50,604 nucleotides of DNA from Mesorhizobium sp. M2E.F.Ca.ET.219.01.1.1 (GTDB lineage Bacteria > Pseudomonadota > Alphaproteobacteria > Rhizobiales > Rhizobiaceae). The notes under the pieces are model-generated. The model saw only the letters and a list, made by a program, of their open reading frames with translations, searched no databases and had not been told where the DNA came from. Within the stretch, counting starts at the first letter, position 1, and each line of letters begins with the position of its first letter. The DNA is taken from assembly GCF_004016445.2 (NCBI RefSeq), contig NZ_SADT02000010.1:19398-70001 (forward strand). Direction: 5' to 3'. The position numbers were made by a program, and so were the translations under genes. This document shows, in pieces, positions 31,747 through 42,204 of this stretch.

Positions 31747-34431
31747 CTAGAGTACAGTCGCCTTGGGAGGCTGTTCGAATTCAATCCGGCGCTTTTCGGC
31801 ATCCTTTTTTCGTTTGGTGGTGTCGATACGATATTGGTCAATTCCATCAAGATCGCTCTTCATATCGTTTGGTGTTGGAACTGGAATGGCCTTGGCGGAC
31901 GCCATGTCATGTCCAGAACGCTCCGAAACTCGCTTCATGGCCCAATAGATTCGCTTGTGGTCTTCGTCCTCGACCACCACACCCTTCAGGCTCTGTGTCT
32001 TGACATCGCTGTTAAATCGCTCGACGACTTTACCGAGCAGGATTTCTTCAACGAGCCTCTCCCAGGTTTCCCGAAGATCGCTGTAGAAATCCTTCGCTGA
32101 CCTTCGCCAAGCATCGGTGGTGAAATCAGTGGCGCCGTCGAAGCTCTTCAGGCGCGTCTTGAGAGTCTCGATGCGCTTCGTGACAGACTGTGCGATCCAC
32201 GGCTCGTCAGTTTCGCTAATCAAGCCAAAACCGGCAGATTCGGACTTGTTGATGTAGTTTCGAACAAGGGGAATCGGCGGATTGGCCTGCGCAGCTGCGT
32301 CAACCACCTCGTTGAAGAACAGAAGATTATGGGTGAAAATAATAATCTGACGTCCTGTGGCCGCTTCTTTTACGAGCCTTGCCGCGACCCGCCTGATCCG
32401 AACATGGTCGAGAGATGACACGGGGTCGTCGATGATCATGCCTTGACGCGATGTGTCTCCTCCGACCTCGGCTAAGAAACAGGCCAGGGCAAGCGCGCGC
32501 TGCTCTCCTTCGCTTAAGACCTTGCTGTTTGAGATCGCTTTTGCCGCGTTGAGCCCGACCTCGAAATAGCTCTGCCCATCTTGACTACGATCATTAACTG
32601 CGAACGGGATGTGCGTTAACGCCAGAGTCTCAATCTCGGCGACGACGCGCTTTTCGAGATCCTGCATGACGAGGCTTCGTCGAAGCGACGTCATCTGCCG
32701 TGACACCGAGCCTGTTTCGACAGCATCGCAGCATGAGAGAAGCTTGCGCCGCTCTTCGAGATTCGCCAAGCGCGCGAGAACGATGGTGAGATCGTCGCCC
32801 AGTTTTTTCCGATCCTTGAGTGTATCGCGACGAGCTCGATCGGTAGCGCGGTTCCCGTCGTCGGCCGCTGCCTTGTCGTCCGTCAGCGCTTCGGCCTCTA
32901 GCGCCTCCGCCTCCGTTCGGAGTTTCGATGCAACTGGCGCCGCAAGTTGCGGGAACGCAGCGTACTCGGACAGCGCAGCCGCAACGACAATTGCATCACG
33001 CCTTTTACCTGCCTCGACATAATATGCCGAGATCAGGGCCACCATCGCCTTGCGTGCGGCGGACAGATCGCCAAACTCTCCGAGAGCCGCCTCAACCGCC
33101 TCCCCGGTCGCAATGGTGAGTCCTTTGATTTGGCGCAGGGCCTCTTCATGGGCAATAGATGCGACTTGCGCCGCCTTATTTGCGGCGCCCGTTACGAAGT
33201 CATTGAAGGATTGGATCCGCCCCGCGGCGTCCGCCGTCATCGGCTCCTGGCAGAGCATGCAACGATCGCCTTCCTGATCTGGCAAGTGCTGATGATCGAT
33301 GCCAGTGACGCTCGCTAAATAGGCTCGTGCATGGTCGAACATATACCGCCAGGGAGAAAGCCCAACGCCGCTCAACGGCATAGTCGCGAACGCTCCTGAG
33401 GCGGCAAGTTGTGCAGCCTGCGCTGTAGAATCGGCTGTTGCATATAGATTGCGATAAATCTCGAGGGCCGCCGCTGAGAGAGCCGCGTCGATCTGTTCAG
33501 ATGCAGTCAGCAGTTTTTCCAAGGCCGCCTTGGCACGCCGACGCTTTGTCGCCATCGTTGAAGGGTCGCTTGCCAGAGCCTGTTCGAGGCCAGCGAGATC
33601 AGCCATGTCCTGCTCTGAGAGGGCAGCGAGGTTTTTGATTTCGGCTGCGGAAGGCATCACGTCCTTTGACTTGATTTCGAGACGAGCCAGCAGCTTTACG
33701 ACCGCGCCGGCAGCTGTGTACCCACTCGGCAATGGTGTCTTTAGGTTCTTTTCGATCGCTTTGATTTCTTCCCGGAAGTCGGCTTCGAGCTCGGTGCGGT
33801 GACGTCCATGGCTTTCGAGAAGCGCGATGGCTGCGGGCAGAAAACCGATACGGTTTTGCTTATCGACGTAGAGGCGAGCGTTCGCGGAGTCGAAAACGGA
33901 GATCCGTGCAATTGACGCGGGGGGCAGCGTTCCGTCCTTCCAGGTTATGGGGGTCGGTTCCGTAGCACCCTCTTCGAGAAACCGGACAAGCACTTCGGCT
34001 GGCGGTTTGGTGCCGATCTCGAACACGTTGCCAAGAAGATCATCCGCCGTCAGACTACGGCAAAGCTTCTTCGCGATCCGGCAATAGCCGCTCTTTCCGC
34101 TTCCATTGTCGCCGTAGATAATGGTGATGCCATCGGTGGCGAAACGCAGTTGCTGCTCTTCGGCGAGGCGGTTCAAATGCTTGACGGGGCCGAGTGAGCA
34201 AAGCACCGCGCGCGGCTCGTTCGAACTGTTGGCCCTCAAATGCTCCGCCGAGAGCGGAGAGCATTCGGGCAGATCAGCGGTAAATCCACCGACGTGGCGG
34301 ACCCGAGCTGTTACACCGGCCTTATCCTCCTGCTCGAGGTTGAAGCCCGGCCGCGCGGCGTGTCTTCTTAAGGCATCCCTAATCCAGTCGGGCTGCTTAT
34401 CCGCCCATTCCAAAAGTCCAACCTCGGCCAT
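31747..34431 (-). CDS. AAA_13-type ATPase with CxxC hook and HEPN-like C-terminus (RloC/PrrC-like)
   Basis: The protein is 894 aa from the ATG at 34431 (MAEVGLLEWADK), after a GGGGCAGGA site. Walker A is IYGDNGSGKSGYCRIAKKL; the ABC-like signature and Walker B are VLSEGEQRALALACFLAEVG and MIIDDPVSSLD, and the H-loop is IFTHNLLFF. Between them is a long coiled-coil region. Near residue 390 lies CMLCQEP, a CxxC like the zinc hook of RloC. Near the C-terminus (about 31907-31936) RVSERSGHD gives an R-x6-H pattern with a preceding LRETWERLVEEIL helix, as in HEPN ribonucleases. RloC and PrrC are tRNA anticodon nucleases that abort phage infection; the match is by architecture only. It stands alone on its strand. 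Confidence 0.75.
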   Translation of the reverse strand: MAEVGLLEWADKQPDWIRDALRRHAARPGFNLEQEDKAGVTARVRHVGGFTADLPECSPLSAEHLRANSSNEPRAVLCSLGPVKHLNRLAEEQQLRFATDGITIIYGDNGSGKSGYCRIAKKLCRSLTADDLLGNVFEIGTKPPAEVLVRFLEEGATEPTPITWKDGTLPPASIARISVFDSANARLYVDKQNRIGFLPAAIALLESHGRHRTELEADFREEIKAIEKNLKTPLPSGYTAAGAVVKLLARLEIKSKDVMPSAAEIKNLAALSEQDMADLAGLEQALASDPSTMATKRRRAKAALEKLLTASEQIDAALSAAALEIYRNLYATADSTAQAAQLAASGAFATMPLSGVGLSPWRYMFDHARAYLASVTGIDHQHLPDQEGDRCMLCQEPMTADAAGRIQSFNDFVTGAANKAAQVASIAHEEALRQIKGLTIATGEAVEAALGEFGDLSAARKAMVALISAYYVEAGKRRDAIVVAAALSEYAAFPQLAAPVASKLRTEAEALEAEALTDDKAAADDGNRATDRARRDTLKDRKKLGDDLTIVLARLANLEERRKLLSCCDAVETGSVSRQMTSLRRSLVMQDLEKRVVAEIETLALTHIPFAVNDRSQDGQSYFEVGLNAAKAISNSKVLSEGEQRALALACFLAEVGGDTSRQGMIIDDPVSSLDHVRIRRVAARLVKEAATGRQIIIFTHNLLFFNEVVDAAAQANPPIPLVRNYINKSESAGFGLISETDEPWIAQSVTKRIETLKTRLKSFDGATDFTTDAWRRSAKDFYSDLRETWERLVEEILLGKVVERFNSDVKTQSLKGVVVEDEDHKRIYWAMKRVSERSGHDMASAKAIPVPTPNDMKSDLDGIDQYRIDTTKRKKDAEKRRIEFEQPPKATVL

Positions 34432-35102
34432 TCCTGCCCCCCGAATCTTACCATCATTATACTTATTGATTAGTCCAGATTCGATGAATTCGCTTGTCTG
34501 GACAAATTTTCCTCGCGATCGCACATAGAGTGCTGGAGATGTACCCAATAAATGACCTCCCCCCGCGCCGCTAGGTCAGCAAACAAATGCTTCAGCGATC
34601 AAACGTCTCCACAACGACATCAGCAATCAAAGGCATTGGACCGCGCGCACGAATTTAGGTAGCCGGCAACGCGTACGAGGAGATAGAGCTGGAAGTGCGT
34701 GCCTTTCGATAGTCTATGGGCGGAATTCGACCGCCTCACCGATAGGCCGATCGAGGTTCGCCGTCACTGTCGGGCTGGGTCCGAGTCCGCGATAGGCGCC
34801 ACGACAGCGCTCGCGATAGGCGCGCAACGCTTGGTCCATGGCGCCCGGACCGCCACACATTTGCGGATGACGTCCTGCCCGTCTTGGGTTTCAGCAGCGT
34901 GCGCCGGCGCTCCGATTTCCGCGACTTTTGGATCCCCTCCAATCGTGACGACCGATTATCGCCTGTCTCCATTTCGACCGTTATCTGGGCGGTAACACTT
35001 TTAGAAATCTATGCTGCTGGACATAAGCGGCGACCATACCGAGAATTTACTTTCAAATTCTGGCGGCAAAGTTCTATCGTAAATGAAAATAGGGGATGGG
35101 GT
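34432..35102. other. Divergent intergenic region between defense operons
   Basis: About 670 bp separates the starts of the AAA_13 gene and the helicase operon and should hold both promoters. A purine-rich AGGGGATGGGGT site precedes the helicase ATG. Open frames here (e.g. 34699-34995) have no recognisable family. An AT-rich stretch at 34990-35095 is a plausible promoter location. Confidence 0.35.
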
Positions 35103-38100
35103 ATGGAAACGAGTTCGGAGACTGGCGATGCTGCCGGTATATCAGCCGCGCCCGTAATAGAAGTCGTGGCGGACATCGCCGCCAGCTTTACATATGCGTC
35201 CTTCCAAAATGCTATTCCGGTGATCCGGTCTATCGCGCTCAACAACCCGACCCAGCAGGGTTTCGAAAAATGCACTCTCGAGCTGACATCGAACCCCCCT
35301 TTTTTGCGCGCCAAAAGCTGGACAATTGATCGGATCGTTGCTGGCGACCGGCTTCCCTTAAGCGATCGAAAAATCGATCTCGACGCCGGCTATCTGGCCG
35401 GTCTCAACGAGGCTGAGCGCGGGGAGATAACGTTGCGCCTAACCTCAGGAGGCGCAGTGCTGGCCGAGCAGCGCGTTGCGGTGCGCCTGCTTGCCCGCGA
35501 CGAATGGGGTGGCGTCGTCGATATGGCGCAATTGCTCGCCGCATTCGTCATGCCGAACGACCCGGCGATCGCAGGACTGCTGCGTTCCGCAGCGGAGCTG
35601 CTCGCAGCGCATGGTCATCCTTCCAGCCTCGATGGCTATCAAAGCGGCAATCCGCAACGCGCATTCATGCTGGCGGCCGCAATTTATTCGGCCATTGCTG
35701 GCCTATCGCTGCATTATGCAGAGCCACCTGCGAGCTTCGAAAGCCGCGGCCAAAAAATTCGACGTCCCTCAATTATTACGGCAGAAAAGCTGGCAACCTG
35801 TCTCGATACCAGTCTGTTATTCGCGTCCGCCCTGGAGGCGACGGGCTTGCATCCCGTCGTTTTGATGTTTCAGGGACACGCGGCCGTCGGCGTCTGGATG
35901 ACACAAAGGACGCTCGCCAACGCCATTGAACCCGATGCCATGGAGGTCCGCAAGGCGCTGGCATCGCGCGAACTCATCGTGTTTGAGACGACAGGCGTGA
36001 CGCATCGGCCGGCGATGACGTTGGAGGCTGCCCAACACGCAATCGAACAGCGGCTCGACGAAACGCAGGTAGCCACCTTTGTCGCAGCCATCGATATACG
36101 CCGCTCGCGCAGCGGCGGCATCACACCGCTTGCTTCGCACGAACCGACGCGCCGCAGCGTGGATGCAGAGGCGGCAACCGAAATCGCGTTGCCGTTGCCA
36201 GCCGCACCGGCCGTGGTAGCCCTGCCGGTCGAGATCGTCGAGGTAAAGCCGACGACAGCGGCCGGACGGATCGACCGCTGGCAGAAAAAGCTCCTCGATT
36301 TGACACTGCGGAACCGCCTGCTCAATTTTCCGGACTCCAAGAAGACAATTCCGTTTCTTTGTACTGACGTCGGCTACCTCGAGGACCGTCTGATGGCAGG
36401 CGCTTCGATCCGGCTGATTTCGCTCCCCGAACAGAATCCACTGGGCGAGCGGGATGCTGTCCTCTATCGCGAGGTGCACGGACGTGACCTCCAGCGTGGC
36501 TTTGCCGCGGAAGCGCTTCTGCGCGACGAGCTCCCGTCGACGCTCGATGGGCGTCAATTGGAATCCCGGCTGATCGATCTTTACCGGCAAGTGCGCAACG
36601 ATTTTGCCGAGGGCGGCGCGAATACGCTCTTCCTGGCGGTCGGCTTCCTGCGCTGGAAGAAGAAGGCCGAGGACGAGCGCAGCTATCGCGCGCCATTGCT
36701 GCTCGTACCGGTCAAAATCGAGCGCCGCAGCGCAACATCGCATTTTACCTTGCGCTTCCATGAAGATGAACCGCGATTCAACGCAACCTTGTTGCAGTTT
36801 CTCGAACGCGACTTCGAGCTCAAACTGCCACAGTTTTCCGGTGAGCTGCCCGAGGACGAAAGCGGCGTTGATGTGCCGAGGCTGCTCGGTCTTATGCGCC
36901 AGGCAGTGCGCGACGTCCCCGGCATGGAGGTGGTGGACGAGACGGCGCTGTCGACCTTTTCCTTCGCCAAGTTTCTCATGTGGAAGGATCTGGTCGAGCG
37001 TACCGATGCGCTGCGCGAAAACCGTGTCGTGCGCCATCTGATCGACACGCCGGAGATAGCTTTCGAGGGCAATGGCGCATCATTCCGCGACGAGCGCGAA
37101 CTCGACCGGCACTATGCCCCGTCCGACATGGTTTTGCTGCTGCCGGCCGACTCCTCACAGACCGCCGCAAGTCTTGCCGCCGCTGAGGGTCGCGATTTTG
37201 TCATCATCGGTCCTCCCGGCACTGGCAAGAGCCAGACCATTGCCAACATGATTGCCAACTGTCTTTCAGTTGGCAAAACCGTGCTGTTTGTGGCCGAGAA
37301 GACGGCGGCGCTCGATGTGGTGTATCGCCGCCTGCGCGAACATGGCCTGGGCGCGCATTGTCTCGAACTCCATTCCAGCAAGGCGGACCGACGCAACTTT
37401 CTCACCCAGCTCAGGATCAGCTGGGAAAGCGGCGTGCGCGTGGACGCAGCGGAGTGGATTGCGATCAACGAGCGGCTTCGCGTCCGTCGCGACGAACTGA
37501 ATGCCTATGTCGAAGCGCTGCATCGGCACCATGTCAATGGTCTGACGCCTTATCTGGCGCTCGGCATCGCTCTCAAGAACAAGCGGCAGCACGCTCCGAG
37601 ATTGTCCTGGCCATCGCGCGATTCCCATGACGAGGCAAACCGGCTGGCGCTGGAGCATATTGCCGCCGAAACAGGTCTCGCATTTCAGTCGGTGGAGATG
37701 CGGTCGGTCTTGCGTCTTATAGATGTCACCGAGTGGACGTCAGGCTGGCAGGACAATTTGCTCGAAGGGGCAAAGACCCTCAAGAATGCGTCCGAGGTTC
37801 TAGCGACCGCACTCGACGCCTTCCTGGTGAGCATCGGCCTGCGCGCCAAAGGCGACGCGTCAAAAGCGGAGCTCGAAGCGCTGCGAAAACTAGCAGCGGC
37901 ACTCCAGGACAGTGCCGGCTATGACGTCAGCATTGTCTTTGATCGAGATTTCGCCCAGTTGCGGGGAGCCCTCGCCACTCTCAATGAGGCAATCGGAGAC
38001 TATCGCAAGTCTCGCAAGGACCTGTCGGCCCGCTATGACGAGGCTGCCGTTGCGCGCATACGGGTGGAGGACATAGAGCAGCAATGGCAGCAGGCCGCTT

Positions 38101-41066
38101 CTGCATTCTGGCCAAACAGTCAGTTGGGCAAACGCAAAGTCCAGAAGCTGCTTCAAGGCTATGTCACAGAGGGGGTAGCCGATCCTCAGCACGACTTGCT
38201 GCTGTTGCGCCTGATGCAGGACCGCCGGGCCACTGTCGAAGCCAACATCCTATCTGGGAAGCCGATCGGATTTGCCGCACTTGATACCGACACCCACCGT
38301 ATCGATCAGATACTCTCGATGGCCGAAAGGCTTCGACAGACGCTACGCCTGCCCGGCCTCGGCACGGAGGATTTCAAAGCGCTCCTGCAAGCAACCGCCC
38401 CGAGCCTGCGAAGCGGTGCAGCAGATAGCACGATGCGCTATGGGGCAGCCCGCTTCCTTGCGGCTTCTGCAGCATTCGAGGCTGCCAAGACCCAATTTGC
38501 GATCCCTGCTGGAAAGACGCCTTCTTGGGCAGAACATGATAACCCGCTGACCGAATTGACGACTGCGATGGGAGACTTGCTCGACGCCCGTCATCTTCTC
38601 CGGGACTGGACTTCGTGGTGCGGCATTCGTCGCAGGGCTGTCAGTCACAATCTGGGAGCGTTGGTCGACGATATCGAGGCGGGTCTAGTGCGACCAGCTG
38701 AAGCTCAATCCGCGTTCCGCCTGGCCTATGTACGCTGGTGGCTGCCGGCCACGCTGGATGCCGATCCGGTGCTGCGGAATTTCCGTCGCTTCCAGCACGA
38801 GCACGCCATCGAAGATTTCCGGGAAATCGACGATCTTGTCCGCGCTCAAGCAAGCCTTCGCGTCATCAGTGCCATCGCTCATGGTTTGCCGGCTGTGCAA
38901 GGCGTCCCGCGCAATTCCGAGTTGGGCCTGTTGCGCCATCAGATGGAATTGCAGCGGCCCAGCCGGTCAATCCGCGAGATGATTGGCGCGATGCCGACGA
39001 GCTTTGCCAAGCTCGCGCCGTGCATGCTGATGTCCCCTCTTTCAATCGCTCAATATCTACCGCCCGACCAAGCCCTGTTCGACGTGGTGATTTTCGACGA
39101 AGCATCGCAGATCACCACCTGGGACGCCGTCGGTGCCATCGCGCGAGCCCATCAAACCATAATCGTAGGCGATCCCAAGCAGTTGCCGCCCACCAATTTC
39201 TTTGGCCGCAACGAGGAGGACGAGGAAGTCGTCGAACACGAAAAGGATCTTGAGAGCATTCTCGACGAAGCCAAAGCGGCCGGCATCCCGGTACGTGACC
39301 TGCGCTGGCATTATCGTAGCCGCAATGAGTCGCTGATCGCCTTTTCCAACCATCACTACTATCAGAACCGGCTCATCACATTCCCTTCGCCAACGGTGGA
39401 AGATCGGGCAGTTCAGCTGCGAAAAATCACGACCGGCATCTATGACCGTGGCAAAAGCCGCACCAATCGAATCGAAGCCCAAGCGGTAACCGACGAGGCG
39501 GTCAGCAGGATGCGGCGTTGGCTGGCCCTACCGGAAAAGGACCGACCCACGCTCGGAGTCATCACTTTCAACGCGCAACAGCAGTCGCTCATCCTCGACC
39601 TTTTCGACAAGGCACGCCAGACAGAGCCGGAGCTTGAATGGTTCTTTGCCGACGAGCGTATTGAGCCCGCCATCGTCAAGAATCTGGAAAATGTCCAAGG
39701 GGACGAGCGTGACATAATCCTGTTTTCGATCACCTTTTCGCAAGATAATGCCGGCAAGCGCAGCATGGATTTCGGCGCGCTGAATCGGGACGGCGGCGAA
39801 CGCCGGCTGAATGTCGCGGTGACGCGTGCGCGGCAGGAACTGATCGTATTTTCAGGTTTTGCCGCCGACCAGATCGACCCCAACCGAACCAAAGCGATCG
39901 GCGTACAGCATCTCAAAGCCTTTCTCGATTTTGCCGAACGCGGCGCTGTGGCATTGCCAGCGCAGGAACGCGGATCGGTCGGAGCCCTGGAATCCCCTTT
40001 CGAGGAGGCCGTCGCTGCCGAGCTTGAGAAGCGCGGATGGACCATCGTTCCTCAAGTCGGCATTTCGGGCTTTCGAGTGGATATAGGGATCCGGCATCCC
40101 GATCTCGCCGGCGCCTATCTGGCTGGGGTCGAATGCGACGGCGCGACCTATCACAGTTCTGCCACGGCGCGAGATCGAGACAAGGTCCGCGAGCAGGTCC
40201 TGCGCGGCCTCGGGTGGAACATTGTCCGGGTATGGTCAACCGATTGGTGGTTTGATCTCGAAGGTTGCACCGAGAGGCTTCATGCCAGCCTGGCCGCGCT
40301 GCTCGAGGAAAGCCGTCGCAAACAGGCTGAACAACAGGAAAGTGAAGCCGCGATCCATTGGGACATGGGACATAAGGTCGACCCCATGGACCCATTGCCA
40401 GCCGAAGACCTAGCATCGGCCGGCGAACCGGAACATCCGTCGATAAAATCAGAGCCAGAACTTGTCGCCGCTCCCCTCGCGACGGGAGAGCGCCCATCGG
40501 CATCTGCAGGAATTTTGCCTGCGGCCGCGCATTCGACGCATGATACCGTACCGACGGGCGGCCGTTATCGCCTGACTGATCTAACCGGATTTTCCACCAG
40601 CCCGGATCAGTTTTATGACTTCGTCTACCGAGGCACGCTGCGGTCCATGGTCGACGCGGTGATCGAGCAGGAAGGACCTCTGCGAGATGACGTCCTTGCG
40701 CAGCGCATCGCACGGGCGCATGGCTGGCTCAGAACGGGCAACAAGATTCGGGAGCGGATCGACCTGCATCTGCGCGAGTTCGATAGAACTGAAGAATCCA
40801 GCGGCAGCTTCCTATGGAAGAGAGGGACGGTGGTCGACCTGCTTGATTATCGCATGCCGTTCGATGCCGATGCCCGCCGGTCCATTGCCGACATTCCAAT
40901 CGCCGAGCTGGCCGCTGTCGTCGTTGCGAACGAGGACATTCTGGAACAGTCCGACCCCGCTCTCGACCTTGCACGTCTGCTCGGTGTCGAGCGACTTGCG
41001 GCGATTTCACGCTCCCGGCTGGATGAAGCCATCGATCGCGCCCAGCGCAACCTGGCATCGACATAG
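35103..41066 (+). CDS. Giant DUF4011 / superfamily 1 helicase / Vsr-like nuclease / DUF3320 protein
   Basis: The protein is 1987 aa from METSSETGDA. In order: an N-terminal domain with a transglutaminase-like segment (about 228-262, CLDTSLLFASALEATG then QGHAAVGVWM); DUF4011 from about 388 (RWQKKLLDLTLRNRLLNFPD); Walker A IIGPPGTGKSQTIAN near 702; a long helical insert; DEASQITTWDAVGA near 1330 with GDPKQLPPTNFFG; late helicase motifs NVQGDERDIILFS and LNVAVTRARQELIVFS. A Vsr/DUF559-like nuclease follows at about 1628-1715 (SPFEEAVAAELEKRG, FRVDIG, GVECDGATYH), then DUF3320 near 1820-1890. This domain order resembles the reported antiphage gene hhe. SbcD- and SbcC-like genes follow closely. 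Confidence 0.88.
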   Translation: METSSETGDAAGISAAPVIEVVADIAASFTYASFQNAIPVIRSIALNNPTQQGFEKCTLELTSNPPFLRAKSWTIDRIVAGDRLPLSDRKIDLDAGYLAGLNEAERGEITLRLTSGGAVLAEQRVAVRLLARDEWGGVVDMAQLLAAFVMPNDPAIAGLLRSAAELLAAHGHPSSLDGYQSGNPQRAFMLAAAIYSAIAGLSLHYAEPPASFESRGQKIRRPSIITAEKLATCLDTSLLFASALEATGLHPVVLMFQGHAAVGVWMTQRTLANAIEPDAMEVRKALASRELIVFETTGVTHRPAMTLEAAQHAIEQRLDETQVATFVAAIDIRRSRSGGITPLASHEPTRRSVDAEAATEIALPLPAAPAVVALPVEIVEVKPTTAAGRIDRWQKKLLDLTLRNRLLNFPDSKKTIPFLCTDVGYLEDRLMAGASIRLISLPEQNPLGERDAVLYREVHGRDLQRGFAAEALLRDELPSTLDGRQLESRLIDLYRQVRNDFAEGGANTLFLAVGFLRWKKKAEDERSYRAPLLLVPVKIERRSATSHFTLRFHEDEPRFNATLLQFLERDFELKLPQFSGELPEDESGVDVPRLLGLMRQAVRDVPGMEVVDETALSTFSFAKFLMWKDLVERTDALRENRVVRHLIDTPEIAFEGNGASFRDERELDRHYAPSDMVLLLPADSSQTAASLAAAEGRDFVIIGPPGTGKSQTIANMIANCLSVGKTVLFVAEKTAALDVVYRRLREHGLGAHCLELHSSKADRRNFLTQLRISWESGVRVDAAEWIAINERLRVRRDELNAYVEALHRHHVNGLTPYLALGIALKNKRQHAPRLSWPSRDSHDEANRLALEHIAAETGLAFQSVEMRSVLRLIDVTEWTSGWQDNLLEGAKTLKNASEVLATALDAFLVSIGLRAKGDASKAELEALRKLAAALQDSAGYDVSIVFDRDFAQLRGALATLNEAIGDYRKSRKDLSARYDEAAVARIRVEDIEQQWQQAASAFWPNSQLGKRKVQKLLQGYVTEGVADPQHDLLLLRLMQDRRATVEANILSGKPIGFAALDTDTHRIDQILSMAERLRQTLRLPGLGTEDFKALLQATAPSLRSGAADSTMRYGAARFLAASAAFEAAKTQFAIPAGKTPSWAEHDNPLTELTTAMGDLLDARHLLRDWTSWCGIRRRAVSHNLGALVDDIEAGLVRPAEAQSAFRLAYVRWWLPATLDADPVLRNFRRFQHEHAIEDFREIDDLVRAQASLRVISAIAHGLPAVQGVPRNSELGLLRHQMELQRPSRSIREMIGAMPTSFAKLAPCMLMSPLSIAQYLPPDQALFDVVIFDEASQITTWDAVGAIARAHQTIIVGDPKQLPPTNFFGRNEEDEEVVEHEKDLESILDEAKAAGIPVRDLRWHYRSRNESLIAFSNHHYYQNRLITFPSPTVEDRAVQLRKITTGIYDRGKSRTNRIEAQAVTDEAVSRMRRWLALPEKDRPTLGVITFNAQQQSLILDLFDKARQTEPELEWFFADERIEPAIVKNLENVQGDERDIILFSITFSQDNAGKRSMDFGALNRDGGERRLNVAVTRARQELIVFSGFAADQIDPNRTKAIGVQHLKAFLDFAERGAVALPAQERGSVGALESPFEEAVAAELEKRGWTIVPQVGISGFRVDIGIRHPDLAGAYLAGVECDGATYHSSATARDRDKVREQVLRGLGWNIVRVWSTDWWFDLEGCTERLHASLAALLEESRRKQAEQQESEAAIHWDMGHKVDPMDPLPAEDLASAGEPEHPSIKSEPELVAAPLATGERPSASAGILPAAAHSTHDTVPTGGRYRLTDLTGFSTSPDQFYDFVYRGTLRSMVDAVIEQEGPLRDDVLAQRIARAHGWLRTGNKIRERIDLHLREFDRTEESSGSFLWKRGTVVDLLDYRMPFDADARRSIADIPIAELAAVVVANEDILEQSDPALDLARLLGVERLAAISRSRLDEAIDRAQRNLAST

Positions 41067-41079
41067 TCTCGGAGACTCC

Positions 41080-42204
41080 ATGTTTCGATTCATCCACAGC
41101 TCCGATCTTCATATCGGCAAGCGGTTCGGCAACATGCCAGAGGATCTGCGCGGGCGGCTCCGTGAAGCGCGCCATGGCGCGATCAGCCGGCTGGCAGAGC
41201 AGGCACGCGTCCATGGTGCATCCACCATACTTCTGGCCGGCGATACGTTCGATACCGAAACGCCCACTCCAGCGATGTTGCGGCAGGCCATGGCCGAGAT
41301 GAGCCAGAGCGCGCCTCTGCGCTGGATATTGCTGCCTGGCAACCATGATTCCCTGTTGGCTGATCAATTGTGGAGTGCAGCGGACAGCGTTGTGCCGGAC
41401 AATGTCCTGCTGGCGACGCGGCCCGAAACCCTGACCATTGGCGCGGACGTGGCGCTGCTGCCTGCACCTTGCACCACCCGCAGACCCGGTCGCGACCTTA
41501 CCGAGTGGATGAACAGCGCCGCGACGCCGCAAGGCGCCATCCGGCTCGGCCTTGCTCATGGCGCTATTCAGAACTTTTCCGAAGATTCAGCAGCGTCCGA
41601 TGTCATTGCACCAGATCGCGCGACTAAGGCCGGCCTCGATTATCTGGCACTTGGCGACTGGCACGGACCCGTCACCATCAATGAGCGCAGCCGTTATAGC
41701 GGTGCGCCCGAACCTGACCGTTTCAAGCATGATACACCCGGTCAGGCCCTTGTCGTTTCCATTGCCGGGCCTGGCGCCGTGCCCGAGATCGTGGCCGTTG
41801 AAACAGCTAGCTTTTCCTGGAAAACCGCTCCCCTGCATCTGCTGTCTGGCGACGACAGCGCCGCGGCATTTGAAGCGTTGCTTCCACCGGCTCATCTGCG
41901 GCGTCAGACTTTGCTGCGAATTGCCGCGTCTGGCCGGGTGCGGTTAAGTGGGCGAACGATCCTTCAAGCGGCGATCGCGGTAGCCGCGCCCGACTTCGCC
42001 TATCTGGAACTGGACGGGGACGGGCTCGCGACCGACTGCGAAAGTGGCGATTTGGATCGGATCGACCGCTCTGGTGCCCTTCGCGAGGCAGCGCAGGCAC
42101 TGTTGGATGAAAGCAGCGACGAAACCCGGTCGGCTGTCGAACGCGACATATCGCGAGAAGCACTGGTTCGGTTGTTCAGCTATTGCGAGGCGATGGGATC
42201 ATGA
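41080..42204 (+). CDS. SbcD-like DNA exonuclease subunit (metallophosphoesterase)
   Basis: This is a 374 aa Mre11/SbcD-type nuclease. Phosphoesterase blocks: SSDLHIGKRFG (residues about 6-16), LLAGDTFDTETP, LLPGNHDSL, LGLAHG and LALGDWHGP. The C-terminal third is a capping-like domain with low similarity to standard SbcD. The ATG follows GGAG and lies 13 bp after the helicase stop. It overlaps the SbcC-like gene by 4 bp, so the two should form a complex. Divergence from housekeeping SbcD and the helicase linkage suggest a dedicated defense version. Confidence 0.85.
   Translation: MFRFIHSSDLHIGKRFGNMPEDLRGRLREARHGAISRLAEQARVHGASTILLAGDTFDTETPTPAMLRQAMAEMSQSAPLRWILLPGNHDSLLADQLWSAADSVVPDNVLLATRPETLTIGADVALLPAPCTTRRPGRDLTEWMNSAATPQGAIRLGLAHGAIQNFSEDSAASDVIAPDRATKAGLDYLALGDWHGPVTINERSRYSGAPEPDRFKHDTPGQALVVSIAGPGAVPEIVAVETASFSWKTAPLHLLSGDDSAAAFEALLPPAHLRRQTLLRIAASGRVRLSGRTILQAAIAVAAPDFAYLELDGDGLATDCESGDLDRIDRSGALREAAQALLDESSDETRSAVERDISREALVRLFSYCEAMGS

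Noticed and set aside
35817..37037. Minus-strand 406-codon frame inside the giant helicase gene
   Set aside because: It is antisense to the well-supported DUF4011 region, with no family and no ribosome-binding site.
39913..40713. Minus-strand 266-codon frame inside the helicase gene
   Set aside because: It is antisense to the Vsr-like and DUF3320 regions, with arginine- and proline-rich composition typical of shadow frames.
40687..41079. N-terminal extension of the SbcD-like frame
   Set aside because: It overlaps the last 380 bp of the helicase gene in another frame. The SbcD family starts at MFRFIHSSDLH (41080) with a GGAG site.
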